Source of the DNA: JAHBVH01 sp034432375
GTDB lineage: Bacteria; Chloroflexota; Anaerolineae; Caldilineales; Caldilineaceae
DNA length: 64,000 nt
NCBI GenBank assembly: GCA_034432375.1
Contig: DAOUCA010000181.1
Span: 1 to 64,000 of the forward strand
Reading direction: 5' to 3'
The translations under genes were made by a program, and so were the position numbers. Below, piece after piece: positions 1 to 8,236 of the stretch. The notes under the pieces were generated by a model that worked only from the letters and a program-made list of their open reading frames with translations, was not told where the DNA came from and did no database searches. How positions within the stretch are numbered: position 1 is the first letter of the stretch; each line of letters opens with the position of its first letter.

Positions 1-216
1 GATGGAGGGATTGGGAAGGGAGGGGATGGAGGGATTGGGAAGGGAAGGGATGGAGGGATTGGGAAGGGAGGGGATGGAGGGATTGGGAAGGGAAGGGATG
101 GAGGGATTGGGAAGGGAAGGGATGGAGGGATTGGGAAGGGAGGGGATGGAGGGATTGGGAAGGGAAGGGAGGGAGGGATTGGGAAGGGAGGGGATGGGGG
201 GATTGGGAAGGGAGGG
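1..216. repeat. G-rich 24-bp tandem repeat (9 copies)
   Basis: Nine direct copies of a 24-bp unit beginning GATGGAGGGATTGGG fill the left edge of the window, differing only at a few A/G positions. The array may extend beyond position 1. One strand is almost pure purine with a run of three or more G every few bases, so G-quadruplex or triplex formation is plausible. An open frame runs through it (MEGLGREG repeated) only because 24 is a multiple of three; I do not regard that as a gene. Confidence 0.93.
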
Positions 217-221
217 GATTT

Positions 222-1010
222 TTATACTCTGATGAAGCAGTGGTCGATGCGAGTGGGGTAGAAATTGGCGATGATGCCGAGGCGGCAGTGGGTCTCTTGC
301 ATGGCCCAGCGCATTCGTTCTGTCTCGCGCTCGGTGAGTTCGGTGAGGGCGACGGTTGCTAGTAGGATCTTTTCTTCGATACAGAATAAATGGGTATGAA
401 CAAGGTCTAGCTGGTGGCCCTCAAAGATTAGGGGTAGATGGGTCAAGTAGACTGCTCTGATGCCTTGCAACGCCAATTCTATTTTTGTCGCAGCACGATA
501 GACTTGATGTACAAAGCCTGGTCCGAGGGCGTGGTGCACCACATAGGTGCAGCCCATGATGGCATTGCTTAACTCGGGATATAAGGTGTTGGGGCGCACC
601 ATCGGTTGCCAGACCAATGGCTTACGATGTTCCAGCCGATTGGGGAGCCGTTCCGTTTGCAGGGAGGATGCGCCAAAGTTCATCAGGAAGCCCAATTTTG
701 CACCCGTAACCGCCAAATATGAGATGGTTTGCGCCCGATGAATCGCCTCGAATGCCAGGACAGCTTTCAATTCTACTATCACTTCACGCTCCGCCAACAG
801 TAGATCCGGCCGATAGGTGCCGACATCGTGCCCTTTGTAGTAAACGATAAAACTCTGTTGCCGGAGATAAGGCACACCATCTTGCTCGAGCAAGTAGATC
901 AGTGCTTCCTCATAGACCAGCTCCTTATGCCCACCCTTTAGCGCATTGTGTACACGGAAACCTAACCCACGTAAATAGTACGTTAAATCCTGGTATAGTG
1001 TATCTGTCAT
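222..1010 (-). CDS. GxxExxY family protein with two tandem domains, the second degenerate
   Basis: A 262-residue protein of the GxxExxY family, a PD-(D/E)xK nuclease-fold group of unknown function. The first half carries the family signature G27-x-x-E30-x-x-Y33 and the nuclease-like residues D69 (RPDLLL), E80 and K82 (ELK). The second half (about 143-262) repeats the architecture, but its signature is G165-x-x-H168-x-x-Y171 and the Asp and Glu-x-Lys positions are replaced by His and non-polar residues. It therefore looks like an internal duplication whose second copy lost the active site; most family members have one domain of about 130 residues. It stands alone on the minus strand, flanked on both sides by G/C-asymmetric arrays. 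I cannot assign a substrate. Confidence 0.82.
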   Translation of the reverse strand: MTDTLYQDLTYYLRGLGFRVHNALKGGHKELVYEEALIYLLEQDGVPYLRQQSFIVYYKGHDVGTYRPDLLLAEREVIVELKAVLAFEAIHRAQTISYLAVTGAKLGFLMNFGASSLQTERLPNRLEHRKPLVWQPMVRPNTLYPELSNAIMGCTYVVHHALGPGFVHQVYRAATKIELALQGIRAVYLTHLPLIFEGHQLDLVHTHLFCIEEKILLATVALTELTERETERMRWAMQETHCRLGIIANFYPTRIDHCFIRV

Positions 1011-1116
1011 TATGTAGCCCTATTGATATGCTAATTGCTTGATAATCAACAAGGGAGTCAGAAGGGAGGAGATAACAATGACCGGGATTGTTGACGGATC
1101 CGAATTTATGCCCGAT

Positions 1117-1216
1117 TAATCCCTTCCCTTCTAAATCCCTTCCCTTCTAAATCCCTTCCCTTCTGAATCCCTTGTTCCTTGTGCCCTCCCAATTCCTTGT
1201 GCCCTCCCAACTTACC
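1117..1216. repeat. C-rich 16-bp and 18-bp tandem repeats
   Basis: About three and a half copies of a 16-bp unit (AATCCCTTCCCTTCTA) are followed by two copies of an 18-bp unit (TTCCTTGTGCCCTCCCAA). Read on the minus strand this is GGGAAGGGATT-type sequence, the same theme as the array at 1-216 but inverted. It lies upstream of both the GxxExxY gene and the divergent marR gene. The rest of the 1011-1347 gap holds the marR promoter and nothing else that I recognise. Confidence 0.85.
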
Positions 1217-1260
1217 ACACCTTACGGCCCACCACATCCACCAAATGTCATTTTCACTAC

Positions 1261-1290
1261 TTGACAAACCAATTAACTCGCGCTTATTAT
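1261..1290 (+). promoter_or_regulatory. Predicted sigma-70-type promoter of the marR-ABC exporter operon
   Basis: A perfect -35 box TTGACA (1261-1266) is followed after 18 bases by TATTAT (1285-1290), a close match to the -10 consensus. It lies about 58 bases before the preferred marR ATG. The longest possible reading frame would start with the TTG of the -35 box itself, which argues against that longer start. Confidence 0.55.
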
Positions 1291-1347
1291 TTCTTCAACG
1301 AACTATTCTGTGCAAAACTATTCGCCAAAGAAATAATCTGCCATCTG

Positions 1348-1794
1348 ATGACAACTGAGCACCAATCGCTAGCCAATGAAACACTCCACAAATTCCTGAC
1401 CATCAACCGCTTCTTGCGTCAGCACGCGCGCCAGATGGATGAAGGGGGAATTCATCCCCGTGCCTTTTCCGTCCTGCGCTATCTGACCGAGGTCGGGGCA
1501 GCAACGGTTGGGGAAGTGCAGGAGTATCTCTACTGCAGTGCTAGCGTTGCCTCTTCAGTCATTAGCAAATTGGAGGAGGGCGGCTATGTCACGCGCACCC
1601 GTTCGCGCGAAGATAACCGCGTCGTGATTGTTGAGCCGACCGATAGCGGGCGTGCCTTGGCTGCCACCACGCCCTTGGGGGGCATTGCGCTCTTGCGACG
1701 GCGGTTGCCCACATTGGCACCGGAGCGGCTGGCGCGCTTGCATGATGCTCTTGGCGATATCATGGAACTGATGGAGGTCCCAGAAAACGAATGA
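1348..1794 (+). CDS. MarR-family transcriptional regulator
   Basis: A 148-residue winged helix-turn-helix regulator of the MarR family, probably a dimeric repressor. The DNA-binding core spans about residues 38-95, with a recognition-helix region SASVASSVISKLEEGG and a wing TRTRSREDNRVV, followed by C-terminal dimerisation helices. I chose the ATG at 1348 because it gives the usual family length; an in-frame TTG at 1261 would add 29 unlikely residues and overlaps a promoter. The stop overlaps the start of the following ABC exporter gene by four bases (ATGA), so the genes are translationally coupled. This is the common arrangement in which a MarR protein controls a drug or lipid exporter in response to the exported compound; the ligand is unknown. 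Confidence 0.85.
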   Translation: MTTEHQSLANETLHKFLTINRFLRQHARQMDEGGIHPRAFSVLRYLTEVGAATVGEVQEYLYCSASVASSVISKLEEGGYVTRTRSREDNRVVIVEPTDSGRALAATTPLGGIALLRRRLPTLAPERLARLHDALGDIMELMEVPENE

Positions 1795-3839
1795 ACGCAC
1801 TTAAACGAGCCACCACCTTTATGCGCCCCTACAAAGGGATGGTGCTGCTGGGGTTGGTGACAACCATCCTGCCGGTGATCATGGAGTTGACCGTGCCGCG
1901 GTTACTCCAATATGTGGTCGATCAAGGGATTCGGATTCAGAATATGCCCAACATTTATTGGGGGGCGAGTTTAATGTTTGGCACAGCCCTGCTGGGCGCA
2001 ATCGCCACATTGGGGCAAGGCGTGGCCCGCGCACAACTCTCCCAGGGAATTGCGTTTGATATGCGTAACCTGCTCTTCAGCCACATCCAGGCGCTCTCCT
2101 ACGCCGACCTGGATCTGCTGCAAACGGGGCAGTTGATGACGCGTATTTCTAGCGACGTGGATACTGTGCGCATGTTTTCCAGTGCCGGTTTGGCACTGCT
2201 TATTCGCGCGCTGTTGATGGTCTCCGGTAGCATGGTGATGCTCTTCATCACGGATTGGGAACTGGCGACAATCATGTTGGTGCTGCTGGCGATTATGGCG
2301 GTGATTTTGCGCGTGCTGCTGGGGCGAGCCCAGCCCCTCTTTGCCAAAGTGCAACAAAAGCTGGCCGCACTCAATACGATTGTGCAAGAGAATCTGGCCG
2401 GCGTCCGTGTCGTCAAAGCCTATGTCCGTGAACGGTATGAGATTGGCCGCTTTGACGTTGGGAATGTGAACTATCGCGACCAAAATATTGAGGTGGGAAG
2501 ATTGATGGCGCTGGCCATGCCGTCCCTTGCCCTGCTGACCAACCTGGGGATTGTCGGCATTATCTGGTGGGGCGGCATGAGTGTGATCGGCAACCGGCTC
2601 TCGGTTGGGGAATTGATCGCTTTTAACAACTACCTGATGATTGGCATGGCCCCGCTGCTCCTGCTGAGCAATATTTTGATGATGGTCTCGCGTGCCGAGG
2701 CATCGGCCGAGCGTTACTTTGAGGTGCTCGATGCTGAGCCACGGATCCAAAAGGTGGCCAAACCCTATCAAGGCACGGCAACAAGCGCCGGCGAACCAAG
2801 CCGCCATGCTGTGCGCGGTCGGGTTGTCTTTGACCACGCTTCATTCCACTATGACAGTGTCGCGCTGGTCGCACAGGGCTCTTCTGGCGCAGCGAGCACT
2901 GACCATGCCACTGACCATGCTAATAGTCATTCTAATGGTCAGTCCAACGGCCAAATTAATGGCAATGGTAAGGTGGCCGCTGTGAACTCTACACTTGCCG
3001 CCAATGGCAACACACTTGCGGCGCTATCCAAATCCAGCACCAATGGCCACCATGGCAATGGATATCATGGCAACGGTAGCAGTAACGGGAACGGTACCGG
3101 CAACGGGAACGGCGTTGTTCTGCCGGATCGCTATGGCGTTGGCGCAGAGGAAGTGTTGAATGAAGTGAGCTTCACTGTGGAGCCCGGCCAACAGGTGGCG
3201 ATCCTCGGCGCAACCGGCTCCGGTAAGAGCACTTTGATCAATCTGATCCCGCGCTTTTATGATGTCACCGGCGGCGCGATCCGCATTGATGATATCGATG
3301 TGAAGCAGTGGGAGCCGGCGGTACTGCGCAGCAACATTGGCATGGTCCTGCAGGAGACGACGCTCTTTAGTGGTACCGTGCGGGAGAATATCGCGTATGG
3401 TCGCCCAGGTGCCTCCCTGGAAGCGGTGATCGCTGCTGCCAAAGCTGCGCAGGCCCATGACTTTATCAGTGCAATGGCCGATGGCTACGAGAGTATCGTT
3501 GAAGCAGGGGGCACCAACTTCTCTGGTGGGCAGAAACAGCGCATTGCCATTGCCCGTGCGCTGCTGATCGATCCGGCAATTCTGGTGCTGGACGATAGCA
3601 TGAGCGCTGTTGACTTTGAAACTGAAGTCCGCTTACAGGCTGCCCTCGACAAGTTGATGGAGGGCCGGACAAGCTTTATTGTTGCCCAGCGCATCAGCAG
3701 CGTCGTCAAGGCGGATCAGATTCTTGTGCTCGATGCTGGGCGCATCGCCGCCAAGGGGACTCATCACGAACTGCTGGCCGCCAGCCCGATCTATCAGGAG
3801 ATTTATTATTCACAATTGGGTGAAGACCGACCGGCTTAG
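1791..3839 (+). CDS. ABC exporter half-transporter A (degenerate NBD, with low-complexity insert)
   Basis: A type IV (MsbA/BmrA-like) ABC exporter half, 682 residues, with six membrane helices (about 1-320) followed by a nucleotide-binding domain. Walker A is GATGSGK (473-479) and the signature FSGGQ (577-581) is canonical. After Walker B the catalytic Glu is Asp (D601-D602), and the switch His is Gln (VAQR, Q633). These replacements mark the degenerate ATP site of heterodimeric exporters such as TM287/288, BmrCD and LmrCD; the next gene encodes the matching partner. A stretch of about 90 residues rich in Asn, Gly, His and Ser (about 358-448) is inserted just after the A-loop tyrosine Y354, inside the NBD, where relatives have a short turn. 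Cotranscribed with marR. Substrate unknown; drugs or lipids are typical. Confidence 0.9.
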   Translation: MNALKRATTFMRPYKGMVLLGLVTTILPVIMELTVPRLLQYVVDQGIRIQNMPNIYWGASLMFGTALLGAIATLGQGVARAQLSQGIAFDMRNLLFSHIQALSYADLDLLQTGQLMTRISSDVDTVRMFSSAGLALLIRALLMVSGSMVMLFITDWELATIMLVLLAIMAVILRVLLGRAQPLFAKVQQKLAALNTIVQENLAGVRVVKAYVRERYEIGRFDVGNVNYRDQNIEVGRLMALAMPSLALLTNLGIVGIIWWGGMSVIGNRLSVGELIAFNNYLMIGMAPLLLLSNILMMVSRAEASAERYFEVLDAEPRIQKVAKPYQGTATSAGEPSRHAVRGRVVFDHASFHYDSVALVAQGSSGAASTDHATDHANSHSNGQSNGQINGNGKVAAVNSTLAANGNTLAALSKSSTNGHHGNGYHGNGSSNGNGTGNGNGVVLPDRYGVGAEEVLNEVSFTVEPGQQVAILGATGSGKSTLINLIPRFYDVTGGAIRIDDIDVKQWEPAVLRSNIGMVLQETTLFSGTVRENIAYGRPGASLEAVIAAAKAAQAHDFISAMADGYESIVEAGGTNFSGGQKQRIAIARALLIDPAILVLDDSMSAVDFETEVRLQAALDKLMEGRTSFIVAQRISSVVKADQILVLDAGRIAAKGTHHELLAASPIYQEIYYSQLGEDRPA

Positions 3840-3960
3840 ACGATTATTATTAACCTCTCTCGCCCTCCATTGCGGGCAGGAAAGGGGTCAGAACTCCCTC
3901 CTCGGTGCTCTTCATTTTATGGGAGGGCTGGGGTCACTGCCCATACGTTATAGGCGAAAT

Positions 3961-3995
3961 GTCATTCCTGCGCAGGCAGGAATCCACAGTGGGTT
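3961..3995. repeat. Short palindromic intergenic repeat
   Basis: The 168-bp gap between the two exporter genes contains an 8-bp perfect inverted repeat, ATTCCTGC (3964-3971) and GCAGGAAT (3976-3983), inside the sequence CATTCCTGCGCAGGCAGG. Elements of this CATTCC...GGAATCC type are dispersed in many bacterial genomes. Only one copy occurs in this window. Confidence 0.5.
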
Positions 3996-4007
3996 TCAAA
4001 AATTAGG

Positions 4008-5846
4008 ATGCCTTCAATGACTAGACAATCAAACTCTTCGACAACCGTGGTACGCTTTGGTCATGGTGGCGGCGGTATGTTGACCGGTGAAGCGGCCAGC
4101 GACACCAGCAAGACGATCCGCCGTCTACTGACCTATTTGCGCCCATATCGGGCCCGCCTTCTCTTTGTCGCTGGCCTGGTGCTGCTCTCCACCGCGGGCA
4201 ATCTGACCGGGCCGATCCTGTTGGGGCGTGCTATCGACAACTATGTGATTCCGGGTGATCTGGCTGGTTTAACGCAACTAGCGTGGATCATGCTGGCCAT
4301 CTATATTGGCATTGGCATTTGCGCGATCATGCAGGGAATTCTCATGGTTGGCATTGGGCAGGGGTTGGTCAGCGATATCCGTGCCCAACTCTTTAGCCAC
4401 CTGCAAACGCTTTCGATGGAATATCATGATCGTCACCGCGTGGGCGACTTGATGAGTCGAGTCTCGAATGACACCGAAGCGATCAATCGGGCGCTCTCCG
4501 ACGGCTTAATTGAATTTACCGGCAATATTCTGCTGCTGGGCGGCATCATGATCTCAATGTTTATCCTCAATTGGCAACTGGCGATCGGCACCGTGACGGT
4601 GATTCCGATCATGCTCTGGATCACCGCCTGGGTCACCAAACGGAGTCGCGTTGCCTTTCGACAGGTGCAACGCAATTTGGGTACGATGAACGCCATCATG
4701 GAAGAGAATATTGCCGGCATCCGGGTGGTCAAAGCCTTTGCGCGTGAGGCGGATACGTTGGCCCAATTCTCGGAAGCGAGCAGCGCCTATCGCAAAGTGG
4801 GGGTGACGGCTGATGTGATCACCGCTGCGCTGGGCCCTATGTTTACCACCATGATGACAACGACGATTGCGGTGACGGCGTTGCTTGGCGGTTGGCTTTC
4901 CCTGCGTGGGCTGGTTGAGGTCGGGGTCATTGCGACTTTTGTCGTCTATATCATGAACTTCTTTCGCCCGATGCGCGCCATTGCTATGTTGTATAACGGT
5001 CTGCAATCGGCCTTTGCCGGCGCTGAGCGGATCTTTCAGGTGCTCGATGCCACCGCAACCGTACAGGATCAACCGGATGCCCAGCCGCGCACGCTCCAGG
5101 GCCATGTCGAATTCGACCATGTCAGCTTTGGCTATGTGCCCGAGAAGCCTGTTTTGATCGATGTAAGTCTCGAAGCCAAGCCGGGAGAAACGGTCGCCCT
5201 GGTGGGGCCGACCGGTGCCGGCAAGACGACGATCATTAGCCTGCTCAGCCGTTTTTATGATACCACCAGTGGCCAGATCCTGATCGACGGCCACGAGATC
5301 CGAACCTTATCGCAGCCATCGCTGCGCCAGCAATTGGGCATCGTGCTGCAAGATACTTTTCTCTTTTCCGGCACCGTTTTGGAGAATATTCGTTATGGGC
5401 GGCTCGACGCCACCGACGGCGAAGTGATCGAAGCGGCCAAGTTGTCAAACGCCGACCGTTTTATTCGCTTGCTGCCCAATGGTTATCAGACGCAGGTTTC
5501 GGAGAAAGGGCACAACTTTAGCCAGGGGCAGCGCCAACTGATTGCCATTGCCCGGGCGATTCTCGCCGACCCACGCATTTTGATTCTCGATGAAGCGACC
5601 AGCAGTGTCGATACACGGACGGAAATTCAGCTACAAGAAGCGCTGCTACGCCTCATGGAAGGGCGCACCGCCTTTGTGATTGCCCACCGTCTCAGTACGA
5701 TCCGGAACGCCGACCAGGTGTTGGTGGTTAACGACCATCGCATCATCGAGCGCGGCACCCACGAGAGTTTGCTGGCCGAGAAGGGCTTTTATTATGATCT
5801 GTTTATGAGCCAGTACCAGCGGCAGGATATGATGACTGCTGCATAA
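4008..5846 (+). CDS. ABC exporter half-transporter B (catalytically competent NBD)
   Basis: The second half of the heterodimeric ABC exporter, 612 residues. The membrane domain with six helices covers about 35-340 and the NBD about 365-600. Walker A is GPTGAGK (400-406), Walker B ends in D528-E529 (intact catalytic Glu) and the switch histidine is present (IAHR, H560). The signature is altered to FSQGQ (504-508) instead of (L/F)SGGQ. Thus this protein supplies the Walker and His residues of the working ATP site and the bad signature of the degenerate site, the exact complement of half A. An in-frame ATG nine bases downstream (4017) is an alternative start. It is separated from half A by 168 bp but is presumably in the same transcript. 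Confidence 0.9.
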   Translation: MPSMTRQSNSSTTVVRFGHGGGGMLTGEAASDTSKTIRRLLTYLRPYRARLLFVAGLVLLSTAGNLTGPILLGRAIDNYVIPGDLAGLTQLAWIMLAIYIGIGICAIMQGILMVGIGQGLVSDIRAQLFSHLQTLSMEYHDRHRVGDLMSRVSNDTEAINRALSDGLIEFTGNILLLGGIMISMFILNWQLAIGTVTVIPIMLWITAWVTKRSRVAFRQVQRNLGTMNAIMEENIAGIRVVKAFAREADTLAQFSEASSAYRKVGVTADVITAALGPMFTTMMTTTIAVTALLGGWLSLRGLVEVGVIATFVVYIMNFFRPMRAIAMLYNGLQSAFAGAERIFQVLDATATVQDQPDAQPRTLQGHVEFDHVSFGYVPEKPVLIDVSLEAKPGETVALVGPTGAGKTTIISLLSRFYDTTSGQILIDGHEIRTLSQPSLRQQLGIVLQDTFLFSGTVLENIRYGRLDATDGEVIEAAKLSNADRFIRLLPNGYQTQVSEKGHNFSQGQRQLIAIARAILADPRILILDEATSSVDTRTEIQLQEALLRLMEGRTAFVIAHRLSTIRNADQVLVVNDHRIIERGTHESLLAEKGFYYDLFMSQYQRQDMMTAA

Positions 5847-5905
5847 GGCGGGCGCGCAAGGGCTCTATCGGCCAGGGTCAGCTACTGGTTGCCGCTATGA
5901 AAGTT

Positions 5906-6793
5906 TTATTCGATGTCGCTTTGCCCGTCGAGCACCATTGCGCCCGTTGGTTGTGGGCTGCCCCCCGCCGGCTCAATGCTAAAGCCGGCTCGGGTAATCG
6001 TTGCGGCATCAAGGGGCAGATCGAAGAGTAGTTGTTGCGCTGTGATTGTCGACGCGGTCAGCAGGTCGGCCGAGACTTGGCGACTATCGCTTGCGGTGAG
6101 CCACAGTTGATAGACTTGGCCATCGGGGAGCGGCTGGAGGGGCGAGAGCATTAGCAGCGCACGCTGATTCGCCAAAAAGAGCGTGCCACTCATTGCAGAA
6201 GCGGCAGTTGTATCGTGCAGGAGAATACGACGATTGGCCGCAGCTGCTATGGCTAGCTGTTCTTGTGTTGCCGTTAGCTGACGTTGTAAGTAAAGCTGAT
6301 TCGCGCAAATAATCAAAACGGCGACCACCGCGGCCAATGCCAGTAGATTCCACAGCGTGCGCCCCGTGCGGACGCGCCAGGATGGGTCGATTGACGGGAA
6401 GGAACGGGGGGCGCTATCCGGGTGCAGTGTGCCGCGCCGGGGGATGACAAAGCGCTGCCCCGTGCGGCTATCCGTATAGGTGCGCGGTGACTTGCGCATG
6501 AGTAGGGGATTATCTGGCATCTGCTGGTTGCCTGTCCACCCTTCCATCACTTGGGCAAACGGTTCTTCGTCGGCCAAGGATCGCCGTCCTCGGCTTCGAT
6601 TTCCTGTCGGCCCCTCGACAACGCCCGCCGCTTCTTCCAACTCATCTAGACGTTGAAAGAGCGCAATTTGCCGCTGTAAATAGATCTCGACGGCTGTGCG
6701 TTTCTCTACGTTTAAGATCTTCGCGGCATAGGCCGGCAAAGCCGCCATTACCTCATCAAACCCCATCTCTTTCTCTGTCATAGTCACCTTCAT
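5906..6793 (-). CDS. Anti-sigma factor, RskA-type C-terminal domain
   Basis: A 295-residue membrane-anchored anti-sigma factor. The cytoplasmic N-terminus (about 10-60) resembles an anti-sigma helical domain, without an obvious zinc-binding HxxxCxxC motif. A basic linker runs to about 140, one membrane helix covers about 147-165, and the extracytoplasmic part (about 170-295) ends with the RskA-type pattern LPDGQVYQLWL ... SIEPAGGSPQPTG. Such proteins hold an ECF sigma factor inactive until a signal triggers proteolysis. No sigma-factor gene is adjacent: the neighbours are the ABC exporter (convergent) and a membrane protein (divergent), so its partner must be encoded elsewhere. A second ATG at 6781 is an alternative start. 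Confidence 0.8.
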   Translation of the reverse strand: MKVTMTEKEMGFDEVMAALPAYAAKILNVEKRTAVEIYLQRQIALFQRLDELEEAAGVVEGPTGNRSRGRRSLADEEPFAQVMEGWTGNQQMPDNPLLMRKSPRTYTDSRTGQRFVIPRRGTLHPDSAPRSFPSIDPSWRVRTGRTLWNLLALAAVVAVLIICANQLYLQRQLTATQEQLAIAAAANRRILLHDTTAASAMSGTLFLANQRALLMLSPLQPLPDGQVYQLWLTASDSRQVSADLLTASTITAQQLLFDLPLDAATITRAGFSIEPAGGSPQPTGAMVLDGQSDIE

Positions 6794-6984
6794 TACTTGG
6801 GATGTTGTGGTACCTGGATTTGCACGTTATTGCCCATCGGCTACAATGATAGCATAGATGGTGATCAAATTTATGTAGAAACATTATGAATCCATCTTGA
6901 TATTCGCTTGTGCCTCCTGTCGCTTCACCTACTGGAGCGATGGACACAGAGAGTAGCAGGATAGACACTGAGTAAAGAAGCGCT

Positions 6985-8085
6985 ATGGTTTCATTCGTAA
7001 CTGATATGATGATGGGTTCACTCCGCTTGTTCGTCTTTCTGTTGGGGCTATCGTTGATTTACGTTACCATGCGCTCGGCTCTCATTACCTTTGTCCTGCC
7101 CCGTAGCGCGCCGGAGAAGATTAGCCGTACCTGGTTTCGGCTCTTGCGCCGGATCTTTGATCTACGCCTGCATTGGACGAAGGATTATCTTCAGCGCGAT
7201 CGCATTATGGCCGTCTATGCACCACTTGCGCTGCTATCGCTCCTCCCCATTTGGCTGCTTTTTGTGACGCTGGGCTTTGCCTGCCTCTATTGGGCTACTG
7301 GGATGAACTCGCAGCGCGAGGATCTGATCCTCAGTGGCTCCTCGTTACTGACCCTCGGCTTTGCGCGCGGTGATTATCCCATTCATGATCTTTTGGCTTT
7401 TGTTGAGGCAACGTTAGGTCTCATTTTAGTGGCTGTGTTAATTGCCTATTTGCCGGCGATGTATGGGGCATTTTCGCGGCGCGAGAGCGCCGTGAGCCGA
7501 TTGGCTGTGCGGGCCGGTACGCCCCCATCGGCGATCGAATTTATTCTGCGTGCGCAGCGAATTAATGCCCTCAACAATATGCATGATTTTTGGCAAGAAT
7601 GGGAGATCTGGTTTGCCGAGATCGAAGAGAGCCACACCTCATTGGCCGCCTTGGTCTTTTTTCGCTCGCCAAACCCACTTCACTCTTGGGTAACCGCATC
7701 CGGTGCCGTCTTGGACACCGCCGCAATCATGCTTTCCACCGTCGATGTGCTACCCCAGCCACAAGCGGCACTCTGTATTCGAGCTGGTTACTTGGCGCTA
7801 CAGAGCATTGGTAAGTTTTTCAACGTTGACTTTCCCACCTCGCCGCTCTTTCCCGATGAGCCGATCAGCATTATGCGTACAGAATTTGATGAGCTCTGCA
7901 ACATATTGAAGGACAAGGGCGTTCCTCTCAAGGAAGATTTAGACCAAGCCTGGTTGGACTTTGGTGGCTGGCGCGTCAACTACGATAGAGTGTTGCTGGC
8001 GTTGGCTACGCTAACCATGGCACCAGATGCCCACTGGTCGACCGATCGGGCACCAGCGTATCGGCCCATGCCACTTTTTAAGTAA
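6985..8085 (+). CDS. Membrane protein with ion-channel-like pore segment
   Basis: A 366-residue protein with three hydrophobic segments in the N-terminal half (about 9-28, 76-104, 133-160) and a soluble C-terminal half. Between segments two and three lies SGSSLLTLGFARGD (about 117-130), which resembles the pore helix and filter of two-helix potassium channels (TVGYG-like, here TLGFA), followed by a hydrophobic helix as in the inner pore helix. The filter is clearly non-canonical, so ion selectivity cannot be predicted. The C-terminal domain (about 170-366) is Trp-rich and not recognised. The gene is transcribed away from the anti-sigma factor gene across a 191-bp gap. The family assignment is an inference from pattern only. 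Confidence 0.55.
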   Translation: MVSFVTDMMMGSLRLFVFLLGLSLIYVTMRSALITFVLPRSAPEKISRTWFRLLRRIFDLRLHWTKDYLQRDRIMAVYAPLALLSLLPIWLLFVTLGFACLYWATGMNSQREDLILSGSSLLTLGFARGDYPIHDLLAFVEATLGLILVAVLIAYLPAMYGAFSRRESAVSRLAVRAGTPPSAIEFILRAQRINALNNMHDFWQEWEIWFAEIEESHTSLAALVFFRSPNPLHSWVTASGAVLDTAAIMLSTVDVLPQPQAALCIRAGYLALQSIGKFFNVDFPTSPLFPDEPISIMRTEFDELCNILKDKGVPLKEDLDQAWLDFGGWRVNYDRVLLALATLTMAPDAHWSTDRAPAYRPMPLFK

Positions 8086-8236
8086 GCGCACTGATGTTTT
8101 TGTAAATCATGTAAAGACGGGCAAGAGACGGCGATTCGTAGGTCACATTTGCAAAGTGACAGTCGCTGCCTAACGACTGTGCAATCAGGACCGTTAGCGT
8201 TACCCACAATTTTCTCGTTGCCCAATTCCAAGAATT

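Noticed and set aside
1..216. Possible CRISPR array
   Set aside because: The units are directly adjacent, with no spacers of unique sequence; this is a minisatellite. No cas genes are in the window.
2..232. 76-codon frame of MEGLGREG repeats
   Set aside because: It is only the translation of the 24-bp minisatellite, with no ribosome-binding site and no unique sequence.
1261..1347. 29-residue N-terminal extension of the MarR protein from a TTG start
   Set aside because: The TTG is part of a TTGACA -35 box and the ATG at 1348 gives the normal family length.
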